A stretch of 52,809 bases of DNA, from the NCBI GenBank assembly GCA_030374735.1, contig JASCIV010000081.1, positions 1 through 52,809 on the forward strand. The letters run 5' to 3'. Positions 31,997 to 42,382 of the stretch are shown here, piece after piece (position 1 is the first letter of the stretch; each line of letters starts with the position of its first letter). Under the pieces are notes generated by a model. It was not told the origin of the DNA and did not search any database. It was given only the letters and a program-made list of their open reading frames with translations. The translations under genes were made by a program, and so were the position numbers. Origin of the DNA: Gracilaria caudata (lineage: Eukaryota > Rhodophyta > Florideophyceae > Gracilariales > Gracilariaceae).

Positions 31997-33100
31997 TTTG
32001 AATTTGATGATGACAACACTAAGAAATTTTTTCTTTTCATAGCTTTCCGCATATTTGCTAGAACAGTTTTTGGTTTATAAACTCTAATGCAATACAAGTC
32101 TTGAAGATACAAAAATTAATTCTTCTTGAACAAGACCCTCCTTTACTGGTTATGACCTTAATAATTAAGATTTCCCGCGATTCCCAGTGCTATGTTGGCA
32201 CCCAATGCATGACAAGATCTGAACGAAAAGGACGACATGTTAACATGGATAATACCCCAAAACACCAAGAACACCAGGTTAGCAAGGACCAACTACGAAC
32301 AGACGTATCGAAACACCGTACGCCGACATTACAAGATAGGATGGAATATGTTGAGCAGGATAGGGTATTTGGTGGAAGCCGATATTCAGCATACACCTTA
32401 GGGTATCCAAAGCATTGTGAATGTGTATATGAATCCCCGAGTCCGAGCGTCCGCCGTGAACTCAACTCGGGCAGACCATTCTCCGATGACGACCCTCCTC
32501 CCCAACCTTTTGCCTACCAACTCTCGTTTCCTTCCCCGTCGTCAATATTCTCCTTTCGCACCCACCATCATCCCTTAGCGCAGTCTGCGCCTCCCTGCCA
32601 CCAATCTTTCCCCCTACTTTTCCTTGTTCCCGGTGGCCCAGTCTCCCGTCGTTCCCTAAGCAGTCGCCTTGTGCCGCCCTCCAGTGGGCTCATCGGCATA
32701 TTGCGCCCATCTCTACGTCTTCGTTCTCCCACACGGACGTGGGAAGTATTACGCATTGCACTGGTTCTTCTTCTGTCGCCATCCCGCCTGATTGTTAGGT
32801 TTGTGGTGACATTGACTACAGGCTCTACCGCCTTAGCCCTGCCCATTCTATTGTTCCGCCGACAGCCTTTTTGTGTCCTGGTCTGTTAGCCCTGCATTCT
32901 GTTGTTGTGTTGGCTCTCGGCATCAGACGCCGAGCCATATCCTCCTCTGATTCTTCCCGCTGCTGTCTTTTTTGCAGGGAGTTCCTATCTGTCTTGGAGC
33001 TGTTCCGTCTGCTTTAGCAGACTGCTGAGCTACGGCAATTTCTTTTGCCCTTTGGGCTGGTACCCCCTGGCATCTTCCTCTTCCGGGTGGTCACCACCGG
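31997..33100. other. Stretch with pyrimidine-rich tract, no supported gene
   Basis: From about 32480 to 33080 the plus strand is strongly C/T-rich, which alone produces a long open frame rich in S, P, L and R. No domain was found and the frame is treated as compositional. Confidence 0.4.
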
Positions 33101-33109
33101 CGCTGTTTA

Positions 33110-33587
33110 TCACAAAAATGGCGTCGACACGTATAAATCTGGATTTTACTGGCCTTCTTTACGAGAAGATTCGCACACTCTGCCCGGTAATGCGGTTCTT
33201 GGAGACAGTTTCTTTGCCAGTAACATAGCGGCCGCAAAAGGAAAACTTGTGCGTGCGTGTAAGGTCAATGAAACCAAGTATGTTTCTGAATCAACAAGGT
33301 TAGTTGCTGTTGACATGGCCCTGCAGCGACTTTATCCAAAGGAGCTACATAGCGCGGAACGGGGAGTAAGGGGTCTTCGTGCACCTTACAGACGTTTATG
33401 TAGAACACTGCCAGCCGATCATCAAAAACGAGGGCGAATACTGGCCATAGCATGCTATCTTGTAAACTACGGCACGCGTCGGGTGGGTTACAGCCAGATC
33501 GCTTCGGTATACTCACGCACTCTCGCTGTAATCTGGAGAGTGCTGTGGAGTAGTGCGATGTCTCGAAAAGAAATGAGTAGGAAATGA
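33110..33587 (+). pseudogene. DDE_Tnp_4 transposase, C-terminal fragment
   Basis: The frame contains LPGNAVLGDSFFASNIAAAK (second catalytic Asp), GKLVRACKVNETKYVSES, AVDMALQRLYPKELHSAERG (third acidic residue in HSAERGVRGL), then APYRRLCRTLPADHQKRGRI and YLVNYGTRRVGYSQIASVYS. This is the usual C-terminal half of a transposase whose hallmark is SAE-x-GVR. The N-terminal half, including the first Asp, is absent. It overlaps in alignment with the N-terminal remnant at 26.9-27.7 kb, so the two are separate copies and not halves of one gene. Confidence 0.7.
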
Positions 33588-34505
33588 ACAAAGGCGATAG
33601 TGCGTTTCTGAAGACGGCCAACGCACAAGAACGACGTTGCGAAGGTGTGTCAGGCAGGTATGTCTGACGGGAGGAAGGCGGTGTTCGACGATTCCGTTTT
33701 AATGACACATTCATATGGCGCTGTGTCGGTGCTGGGGAAAGCGATAATCATTCGCTAGTGAAGAACCGAATGTTTTTCATCAGGTATTTGGCGTGGCCTT
33801 CATGTCGGTACACGCGAAACCGGTGCATCATCCAAGCTTGAGCCGCTCGCTGCTCCCACGTGAGCCGTGGACGCCTTGCGCCAGGTTTTTTGTAGCGATA
33901 CACAGTCCTACAAGGATACGAATGGGTTCGGGGTGACGCGCTTTCTGTTTTGAGTGTTTAGTGCGGCTGTCGGTGGGGCTGGTGGAGGTGAGAGACGTGA
34001 GGGTTGTAACCAGTGAGGCCAGTGCGTTCGCGATGAACCAGCCGCAGTTTTGCTGCTACGGTGGCGGTGGAGACGTAAATGGGTCCTTACGATCTCCATC
34101 GCCATATAATGGAGCCGTTAAAAACGGTGGGGACGATGGACGCTCTTTGCGGCCGTCAAGCGTGTCGCCAAGACACCAAGCGACGGGAGAACCACGAGGA
34201 AGCTGTAGCGTAGGGCAAGACTGGGCACGGCGCAGGATGACTTCGTAGCCGCCAATATTCGGATTCTGAGCATTCTCTCGGACGGAGGTGGCGGTATCGG
34301 CAGAAGATAAGAGCGTGCGCACGGTTTCTGGCAGCGCGTGAAGTGCAGCCGCTCAACTGCGCTCTTCAGGTAGTGGCACGAGTTGACAGTCGGAAACTTC
34401 GGAGGCTGCTACCAGACGATTATGCTGGCGCTGGTGGCATGCGATCCGTTAGCAACGAGCCCTTGGGACTGATCCGCTAACTATGTGTGAACTGTTCAGG
34501 TCGCG
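33588..34505. other. Stretch without a supportable gene
   Basis: The DNA is GC-rich with short frames on both strands. It borders the broken end of the MULE copy that begins at about 34580; any element end here was not located. Confidence 0.35.
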
Positions 34506-35531
34506 TCACCGCCGTTGCCTGCGACTCTGCTGCGCGAGTTCAAGCTCTACGAGCACACCGCCGACGGTGACCCTATCCATCACCAAATTAAAACATTCAC
34601 GATGCATTTCGTCAATGTGATATGACGGGACAGGAGATCCATTACCTTCCTTCACTACACGCCATCTGCACTTCAGTACGTCATCGACAGTTTCAACTTC
34701 ACCATCTTCGTAAATAACTTTTAGGTGGTGCTTTCCATTCTGCTCCGATATTTCTGTTCTTCCTCGATACCAACGAAGATCTAAATTCCAAAAAACACCC
34801 ACTGTATCACCAAGATTAATTGAATCCCTTCTGAACGTGTTCGGCGTTGCGTACATTTTGTTTCGCCTTGTTACAATACAAGAAGAAGATATTTTCTTTC
34901 TCTCTGCAATGCATTGCCTGGGAATGTTTTTGGACACGTGATTCTCTTCTGCCTTCGGCTCAGCTAGTTCCTGCGTTCCAAAATTTCGCTCTGGGTTTAG
35001 AGACGAATTAAACCCAGTTCTTCTCCTTGTTAGTACCCGAGCTGCCTCAATCATATCTGCCAGGGTTGGAAATGGCGCGCCTTTCTCTAAATGACAGTAT
35101 GCGAAATGTTGCTTCACGTTTTCAACCTTTTTCTGAATGCCAATATGAGAAAAATACGGACAGGCGTAGCCTACAAAATCCGGAATGAGAAACACCCCAC
35201 GCTTTCTGTTTGCATCACGAAAGACTGGGGACAGTCGTTGAGATTTGGATTTGTGGATTCGTCTCCGCGGCCTTGTCTTCCCAATTAGCACGCTATTGTA
35301 ATTGTTCCTCTTTCTGCATTGTCTTTTCCTGGGATTTGAAACCACGGTTTCCTTCTGAAAAGCAATGGAATTGGTAGAGTGCATTTTGTCATCCGAACAC
35401 GTAGTTATTTTTTCTCCATTGACTGCGTTGTTAGAAGGCTTTGGTGAATCTACATCTCCACTTGGATTTGACCCCTGTGGCTCACTCTCACTGGATTGCA
35501 AAATTTCGGACACCCTGGCCAACATCGGCAA
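34506..35531 (-). pseudogene. C2H2 and Tudor-like protein segment of copy A
   Basis: An open frame of 341 codons. Residues about 60-105 are rich in K and R (PRKRQCRKRNN, KTRPRRRIHKSKSQR), suggesting a nuclear localisation signal. A C2H2-like finger follows (FVGYACPYFSHIGIQ, then KQHFAYCHLEKG), missing the second Cys that copies B and C keep. A Tudor/agenet-like barrel follows: DTVGVFWNLDLRWYRGRTEI, HLKVIYEDGEVETVDDVLKC, RWRVV. Tudor-like domains commonly bind methylated histone or DNA-associated proteins, so a role in target choice or chromatin access is possible but inferred. Confidence 0.7.
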
Positions 35532-35594
35532 ATCTTCGACACTGCATTTAATTGCACCTGGACACGAGAACGCTCTTGTCTCTGTTTAAAGTCG

Positions 35595-36300
35595 CTATCC
35601 CAGTTTGTACTGTAGTGCGCCAGCTGTTATACCTTCATTTGAGAAGGATATGCTCTCAGCCACTCTGGTGTACACTGAGCGTATAAGTGAGAAAGCCTTG
35701 CTTCGATCATTTCCTATATTCGATACAGGAAAAATATTCTTTGCCGAGGATTCACCAATGCGCCGAACTCCACATTCAGTGATCCAGTTTTGCATATCTT
35801 CATTGTTGTCCACATCACAGATTCCGCTCTTAGTACAGGTTCGCTTTCGTAAACGTTCTTCAGTTTCAGAAGCAGACATTCGAAACGGAGACATCCAGTG
35901 CCGACACGTTATACCCAGACACAGTACGTGAACAAATGACACGAATCCTAGGCCCCGAAGTTGGCTGGCAAGTTCCCTCTTTTGATCAATAAAAAGGCAA
36001 ACACGCAGCAGATATCGACATGGAATGCCCATTCTCCTTTTGAACAAACACTCACAGTGGCCGTGGAGGTCTGGGGAAAGAGTATTGTCTTTCGTCCACA
36101 TCGAACCAATTTATGAGCTGAACTGCTGTCAAAGTCGAAGAATTTTGAGTTCCATCCTCCTTAATCGGTTCATATGTCCTGTATGTATTCCCTCCTACAT
36201 TTAACATATCCAAGCTCTCTGATTCACTTGAATCCAGATTTACGCCACAATTTTCCTCGAAAGACAGACATTCAGCTAAACTCAGCTGTTCGCAAAAAAT
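35595..36300 (-). pseudogene. SWIM-finger region of the copy A transposase
   Basis: The fragment reads MLNVGGNTYRTYEPIKEDGT in one frame and HGHCECLFKRRMGIPCRYLL in another. The SWIM pattern is C-x-C-x(n)-C-x-H; here the final His is Tyr (CRY), whereas copy B has CRH. The rest aligns with copy B down to SLIRSVYTRVAE and GALQYKLG. Together with the core above, this is the C-terminal end of the transposase proper. Confidence 0.75.
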
Positions 36301-36523
36301 CTTACAAGCGTAGCGTGAGTAGCCAAGATTTCCAAGAAACTTAATAGAGTTTTCTCTCAGAGAAAGCGGCAGTTCATTAAGAGGGCTCCGGAGCCACTCT
36401 CCACTCAGGACTTCTACCTCTGAGTTCGGTCCTCGACTGCCGTTCCATTAGTTTCTCTACTCACACGGCATAGTTGGTAAGATTTGTACTGTCCGAGAAG
36501 CAGCGTATCAAGCTATTCCAACT

Positions 36524-38164
36524 CTAAGATTTCTGAGTTGTTGAAGCTCCGAGAGTGAAATTGTCTATAAAGTATGCCACAGCCCATTGACGTCGCTTTG
36601 CACATATGTGTTCATCGAGATATTGGCGCATTTTCTTCGTCCTAAACCCAACCGGAAACCAGTGGTTGATCAGATTGTTCCATAGTCGAAGAAGTTCCTT
36701 TTCGGAGTTACATTCCCGACATAATGACAATGAACCTCTGAATATTGGCCAAGATGAATTCCTCACGAGCTCAGGCGGAGCTTCATGAAGCTCCGCCTGA
36801 GCTCGTGAGGAAAGAATTGACTCTCTTCTTCGCTTGAAGGTCGAAAAAATGAAATGTGCACAACAAATGTTTCAGCTCTTCCGCATACGGTACAGTAGCA
36901 ATAGATGTTTCCATTGATTGATCCCCATCCGTGAATATTACTTGAGGTAATCTAACACCAAACGCTTCATGACACGATGCTAGAAGTCTCTGGCAATATT
37001 CAATACTCTCACGAAGAGTGAGACTCACCATTACAGCTCTTGATCGAGATTCCGAATCAACAACAGTGAGGGTTACGAACCTGTAGTTGTACTTCGTAAC
37101 GTTGTGAGTGGTATCCCAGAAGAGCACATCTCCACATCTCTGCACAAGAGCTTTGGACCCTTTCAAGGCCCATGTGATTGACGAAAGAACCCCAGTCTTG
37201 GATTCTATTTCGTAGTCCAAGTACTCCATTTTACCATCGTCCTGTGCAGACTTCATATGAGCAAGGAATGTTTCTGCGTCCTTTTTATCTTCGGATAAAC
37301 GTTTCACCACATTTTGGAGAGCCTCGTACTTTATCAAATACGAAGGAAATCTGTCATTTAGGAATGCCTCTAGTTTCATCACCGATCCTTTTCCACCTGG
37401 ACAGGCTCTTCGGAATGATGTAAGAGCAGACATGACATTCTTAATCATTAGAATATCGCTTGTGCGGGAAAGCAGAGCCTTGTCGTCCGCAAGGTAGTCA
37501 GGAATGTGATTCGAATGAGTTAAATTGGACTTTCGCACAACGCAGAGGTCGTAGCGATCCAAACTCTCAATTCCATCAATCTTCGAGGGAAACGGAGCAC
37601 ACAAAGTCCGTATTGATTCCAGTAAAGAGCTGCAAGTATTCTTATCGAAAGCTTTGTGCAATGGAATGGTTGTCACAAACGCATTGCAACCCACTTTTTT
37701 CGAATGCCTGACACGTAAACCGGTGCTCTTCGATTTCCTAGGAGCGCCTGATGCTTGACATGAGCGTGAAGTCGTCCGCCTTCTTTCACTTGACAATTCC
37801 ACAACGCACCATTGCCTCTACGATTGTCGTGAAGCTCGCAAAGTCTCTTCAAAAGTGACGCGTTTACTTTTAAAGTAGTTCCTGATTCGATAAATGCGTC
37901 ATTAGCAGACAAAGGAGCTCATACATAAAACAAATGCATCTGCGGAAACTGTGATGATTTGGAATGCAGCAGTCCACCGCAACCACCTTCTGCAAGGCGT
38001 TTCCCCATCTCCTCGTGCTCAGCGGGAAGGGACTTTGCTGAAGAGTCATGTGAACTCTGATTAACTTCGTTCTTCGACTGCAAACTCGGTTGAGAACGAT
38101 ACTCTTCACTGCTGTTCGTCCTTTCCGTATTGGACACCTCCAAATTTTCATCATTGCCACTCAT
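36524..38164 (-). pseudogene. MULE transposase of copy A
   Basis: From the ATG at 38164 the frame has one TGA at about 37919, then RLCELHDNRRGNGALWNCQV (start of a FAR1-like zinc region), a frameshift near 37790, and SKSTGLRVRHSKKVGCNAFV. The MULE core follows: DVLFWDTTHNVTKYNYRF (first Asp), LPQVIFTDGDQSMETSI (second Asp), HLLCTFHFFDLQ (the C-x2-H signature) and, after the palindrome at 36759-36812, FRGSLSLCRECNSEKEL and KMRQYLDEHICAKRRQWAVAY. Family knowledge: MULE transposases bind terminal inverted repeats and cut in the nucleus. The core is nearly intact apart from the insertion of inverted sequence. Confidence 0.8.
36759..36812. repeat. Perfect 54-bp palindrome in the transposase of copy A
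   Basis: Arms of 27 bp with no spacer; the centre is between 36785 and 36786 (CTTCA/TGAAG). The left arm on the coding strand is the normal coding sequence (FLTSSGGA), and the second arm is its exact inverse, followed by resumption of the coding sequence (WPIFRGSLS) without visible loss. This is the pattern left by a fold-back or template-switch replication error. It introduces a TGA and disrupts the gene. Confidence 0.9.
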
Positions 38165-38949
38165 TTTTGAAATTGTGACATAAGCTTGAGCAATTCACAA
38201 AAGGTTGCGAAGAGGTGAAAGATGTCACAAACGAACCGACTTGTTCACAATGTTGAGTTGTCTGCGACACCGCAGAATCGCGGAACTTCACAATAACAGT
38301 TTCTGCAAGAACCCTACGTCCATAGTATCGAGATTGAGCTCGGAGATCTCAGGTTTCGGAAGATTGTAAGGATGAAAAGGTTTTGATGTCTCAATCTTTT
38401 CAGATGATTTCAAAATTGATGTTCTTTACGCGATACATCTCTAAGACTTTACATATTATGTAGCTTTTGATTGCCGAACGTTACCAGCAGGAAACGCTGA
38501 AGTGCACTTTCTGTTTTTGATTGGCCCCTACACTTGAGCAGGACACCTTTATACCCACCCAAACTGGAAGTTGATAGTGTGTGATTTCGACAAGTGATTT
38601 TAACCTCAGGTTGCCTCGTCAAGAGAAGATCTTTTTGACCAATTCAGTGCATCGCTGCACAACTTCAAAGGCAGCACGAAATTATTAACAATTAGAAATG
38701 CGAGTATGATTGCATTCTAAACTCTACTTTAGATTGTGAGAAACAAAAGCCGTTCCTCATCAAGGTCAACCTTTCTTGACACACATAATATGCCTTGTTT
38801 TCAACGCATTATAGGTCAATTTCGTGCATACGGCGATGAAAGTAAAGGACCTTCTTTAATAGTCTCGCGGGGGTAATCTAAGATTGCTTCAATAATGCTG
38901 GTGCTCACTATCAAACTCGGTCAATTCGGAGCAAGGAGCACAAGCGAGT
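38165..38949. other. Stretch upstream of MULE copy A, no gene seen
   Basis: AT-rich DNA lying upstream of the copy A start codon; it would contain the element promoter and right-hand terminus. No inverted repeat pairing with the 34 kb side was recognised by eye. Confidence 0.3.
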
Positions 38950-39084
38950 TCGAGCATGCTCGGGTGCACGTAACAACTATGTGCGCCCGGGCGTGCGCAA
39001 GAGTTACGTGCGCCCGGGCGCACGTATGCCTTACGTGAACCCGGGGACGTGTAAGGATTACGTGCACGCGGGCGCACGTAATCT
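38950..39084. repeat. 27-bp tandem array built on a GC-rich palindrome
   Basis: Five consecutive 27-bp units: 38950-38976, 38977-39003, 39004-39030, 39031-39057 and 39058-39084. The best unit carries the 16-bp palindrome GTGCGCCCGGGCGCAC, flanked by TTAC and GTA. Units diverge but keep the CCCGGG centre or a close variant. Confidence 0.8.
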
Positions 39085-39109
39085 CTTGCAGTGCACCGGG
39101 CCATTGTAA

Positions 39110-39232
39110 CTGTACCCCCGGGGTTTCTTTAACGGCTAAATGCCCCCGTAGGTATTTAGCCGTTAAACACCCCCGGGATGCTTCAGATGAAATGGTCCCC
39201 CGGGGGGATATAACGGTTATATCCCCCCGAAA
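39110..39232. repeat. Cluster of CCCCCGGGGG palindromes with flanking inverted repeats
   Basis: Four G/C palindromic centres lie at about 39114, 39142, 39171 and 39196. Between the first and third is a perfect 14-bp inverted repeat (TTTAACGGCTAAAT and ATTTAGCCGTTAAA, 12-bp loop). At about 39199-39226 is a near-perfect palindrome with 13-bp arms (GGGGGGATATAAC / GTTATATCCCCCC). A related block stands at 50448-50540, just before MULE copy C. Confidence 0.75.
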
Positions 39233-39269
39233 ATGTAGAGGATCCCGAAACTCGGAGAGGTCGTTTTGG

Positions 39270-41705
39270 CTTTATCAGCGCCCAAATATTTCTAAGCCAA
39301 CGGCCGCTAAAGTCGCTACAGTGCATGGCGCATGTACCTTATCATTCCCCTGCCGCAGTGAGAGACTCGTAGAACTCGTGATCTAGCTGGCAAATAGAAC
39401 AGCCGTAACATGAATGCATTTACATTGATAAGCAAGTACTGTGAACCAGTAGGATTACAAACGTAGAAGCTTTTTACACAAACAAACACAAAACGACGAA
39501 TATATTTTTGCAAATCAACTTCAAATACACGCAATGGCAAAAGTTTCAATTTCGAGTTTTTGCCGTATTTCTATTCTACATATGTTCTTCTTTATACACA
39601 TCAAAAAAGATATGAGGCGAAGCAACACATTTCAGAGATCTACTTCAAACTGTTTGACAATAGGTATAAAAGATATTTGTTCAGAATGACCAGCAATGTA
39701 AAAAAATTGCATATCAAGAAGTTGAAAACTGCGTACTGTACAGATTTATGTAACATTTGACATAAAGAACATGTTATATGTTTGTCATTTCAAGTCTAGT
39801 GTCTATGGTTGTTGTCTGATTGCCAAGCTCAGAAAAAGCGCAAGCACTTCGATTTAAACTGGAGAAAACATAATTTTCACAAGTTTGGGTCATATCTCAG
39901 GTTTTGCCGTTTTGCCATTGCGTACTTTTCAAGTTGATTTGCACACATATACAAAACCTTCTCAAAGAAGAGTTTACATAGACAAAAATGGGGTTAAAAT
40001 GCCTTAATGAAAGATGTAGTACGTTTGATCTAGACGTTTTGCTGCAGCATGTTGCGAGGCACATTGCAGTCTGAAACGTGCATGCGCCACGTTGCAAAAC
40101 GCAGCTCGACGCTTTGCGGTGTGCGTGCAGCACACATCAGCGATACATGCTGCAGAGAGCGGCAAGCGGCTGGCAAAAACTAAGAAGTTGGCGTGTCAAT
40201 GCGTGCGTGCGGCGAGTCACAGAGGACTTGTTGCAGACAACAGTAGCACAGATTTTGTTGCACCTTCGAACTGCAGAAAGCAGCTAACCGCACGTGGCGT
40301 GTCGCGTCGTGCTGTAGCGTGAGCGCAGCACTCAACAGCGTCACGCTATCTGCAAGCGCCTGGGGACGTGTTCTACATTGATGAAGTCTCCTCACTTCAA
40401 TTCGCAGCATACCGCAGAACTGGCCCTGATTGGGGGCAAGAGAAAGATACTTGACCGTGCGCTACGCACTTTGTATACTTTTGTCATGTGATTGGCTGCT
40501 TGAAATGAATACCTAGAGTTATAGCCTGTTACGGACTGGCCCAACAATTTTGATCAAAACGCGTCTGGATCAGTATGGAAGTGATTTGCTTTGACTCAAG
40601 TGCACAACGCAACGTCGCATTTGCGCTCTCGTAGTCTCAATCGCTACGTCTCTCCTCTGTGTACCAGGAATTTGAAAGGCTGAGCCAGTGCATCGACTAC
40701 GTGGACGTTGCGACATGTGCTGTATGCAATCCCCATCACGTCTCTATTCTGTATGTCGTGCGCGTGTCACCAATAAGTAATGTAGCTGCTGTTGTATGCT
40801 GCAGCGGGCAGACAGACCGCAACTCACTACAAACATACGTGCAATCAAACATGGTTCTCTTACGCAGCAGCCCGACGGGCTGTGACGTGTGTGCGAAATG
40901 CAGCGCTGAAACCAGCTACAACGTGCTGTGTCGCGCGTAAAGTTCATCCTTCTGCACGCTGCCGGCAGTGTCTGCGGCGCGCACACGCCTAGACACACAT
41001 CGTATTGCTGCGTGCGGGGCGCACGCCTCAGCACGTCGCGTTGCTGCGCGCGGCACACACGTCTCAGCACGTGTGGCGTTGTTGCGTGCGGCTCCCACGC
41101 CGCGGCACGTTGCGGAGCTGCGTGCGGCTCGCACGCTGCTGTTGTTGTCGAGCCGCTTCAACCCAAGCCGAACACGCTTTGCATGCGACACGTTACGGGC
41201 GCCGGCCGGACAAGCAATGCGCCGTGCGCGTACTGTGCATCGCAAGAAATTTAAGTGCGCAGCGGCCGCCGAGGGCCTTGTCTCGTTCTCAATGCCAAGA
41301 GGCCAGTACGTTCCCCACGTTTTCGCACTTTGCAGCCGCAACACGTCGCATGGCCGCGTGAGTCGCGCACGCCGCTGCACGTCCCATGGCCGCGCGCGGC
41401 CTGCACGCCGCAGCACGCCGCGCGCGGCCTGCACGCCGCAGCACGTCGCATTGCTGCGTGCTACGTTCTACCCGCATGAAGCACCACGTAAGAGTAGCTC
41501 CCATGCTTACGTGCAGCCTGTCCGCAACACGATGCAACAGCACCGGATGCGAAGTGCGCACGGCTCACCATAGCAAAATGTTCCGTGCTTTCTAGGCAGC
41601 AGTGCAGTTTATGAGGCTCAATCGCTCCATCCTCACATGCAGATGACCGTTCAGATCGTTGCAGGCGTATAGTTCACGCAGAATCCATGAAGATATTTGA
41701 GACGT
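39270..41705 (+). repeat. Left long terminal inverted repeat
   Basis: Pairs with 47835-49735 in inverse orientation. The segment 40960-41470 consists largely of degenerate tandem units of about 36 bp built on GCGTGCGGCNCGCACGCC and CAGCACGTCGC words. These units create several long open frames rich in R, A, H and T on both strands; they are artefacts of composition. Confidence 0.8.
39510..39942. mobile_element. 433-bp MITE inside the left long TIR
   Basis: 33-bp terminal inverted repeats: GCAAATCAACTT... at 39510-39542 and the inverse at 39910-39942, matching at about 29 of 33 positions and both ending GGCAAAA on the inside. The sequence is absent from the same place in the right long TIR, which provides an empty-site comparison. 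The interior is AT-rich and noncoding. Family unknown; the flanks share ACACA and ACAAAAC words on both sides, but a target duplication cannot be fixed. Confidence 0.7.
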
Positions 41706-41973
41706 GGTATCCCAAGGGGTATGGCCTCCGATGACTAGATACAGTAGTAGCTTCATTTGGGACAATCACCTGGATCGTCTGAGTGGTAAAGTGTAATTGA
41801 TCAGCTAGGTGCTCCCCGCCTTCGCGCAATTGTATTCTTGGCACCCAATAAAGTTCCGTCGAAACCCTTAAACCTTGTGCCTCTGCATTTTGAAAAGCTG
41901 AGCCAGCGAAGGCCTCTCTACGAGGAACTGAAGAACGTGGTAACCACTTAATGGGAGCTACAAGGCCAAACAT
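41674..41973 (-). other. Possible coding remnant at the inner edge of the left TIR
   Basis: A 99-codon leftward frame has protein-like composition (ELYWVPRIQLREGGEHLADQ, HFTTQTIQVIVPNEATTV) and ends inside the long TIR. No family was recognised. It may be a captured fragment or chance. Confidence 0.2.
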
Positions 41974-42382
41974 ACTCGTTTTAGTCCACTCCGCACCGTC
42001 TCAGTACTGGCCGAAAACCCGATAAAACATTTTACTAATCATCACTGGAAGATCTGCACAATTAGGCCCTCACATTAGCAGTAGCACTGTCTTTTAGGTG
42101 ACAAATCAAACCATAGATGTTCTCAATTGTTGCAATCGCATGGAATGAGACTTCTTTGCGTCTCTTGAACATCAGCTTCAAGTAATTCTTCGTTGGTATA
42201 AAATTCAAAACGCTACAATATGAAGAAATCTGAACAAATCTTCGTGGATTTTGAACGTAAAAGCACTGAACATGGCGCACTTTAACCAGTACCAAGCATT
42301 GCGAAACGTAGCATTTTCTCTCCTAGTAGCATGGTTTTGTATTCCGTGAGGTTCTTGGCCACATGGTTAGTGAGCTAAAGAC

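Larger units (their letters stand above)
34506..38164 (-). mobile_element. MULE-Ulp1 family copy A (truncated)
   Basis: Reading leftward, this copy has in order an acidic N-terminal region, a FAR1-like DNA-binding region, a MULE transposase core, a SWIM finger, a C2H2-like finger and a Tudor-like domain. The Ulp1 domain found in copies B and C is missing; homology stops at about 34580, inside the segment after the Tudor domain (SYHIDEMHRECFNLVMDRV), and the frame ends in unrelated residues. A stop (TGA near 37919), frameshifts, a perfect palindrome and SWIM histidine loss add to the damage. Ends and target duplication were not identified. Confidence 0.8.

Noticed and set aside
32101..32889. 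262-codon frame ending in an S/P/L-rich segment
   Set aside because: The plus strand is a polypyrimidine tract here, which alone keeps the frame open.
26881..33587. Idea that the N-terminal remnant at 26.9-27.7 kb and the C-terminal one at 33.1-33.6 kb are halves of one split transposase
   Set aside because: Their alignments overlap around the second catalytic Asp block, so they are separate copies.
40928..41573. Several overlapping 90-200-codon frames rich in R, A, H and T on both strands
   Set aside because: They follow the GC-rich tandem units of the long TIR; all six frames are open for compositional reasons and none has a domain.
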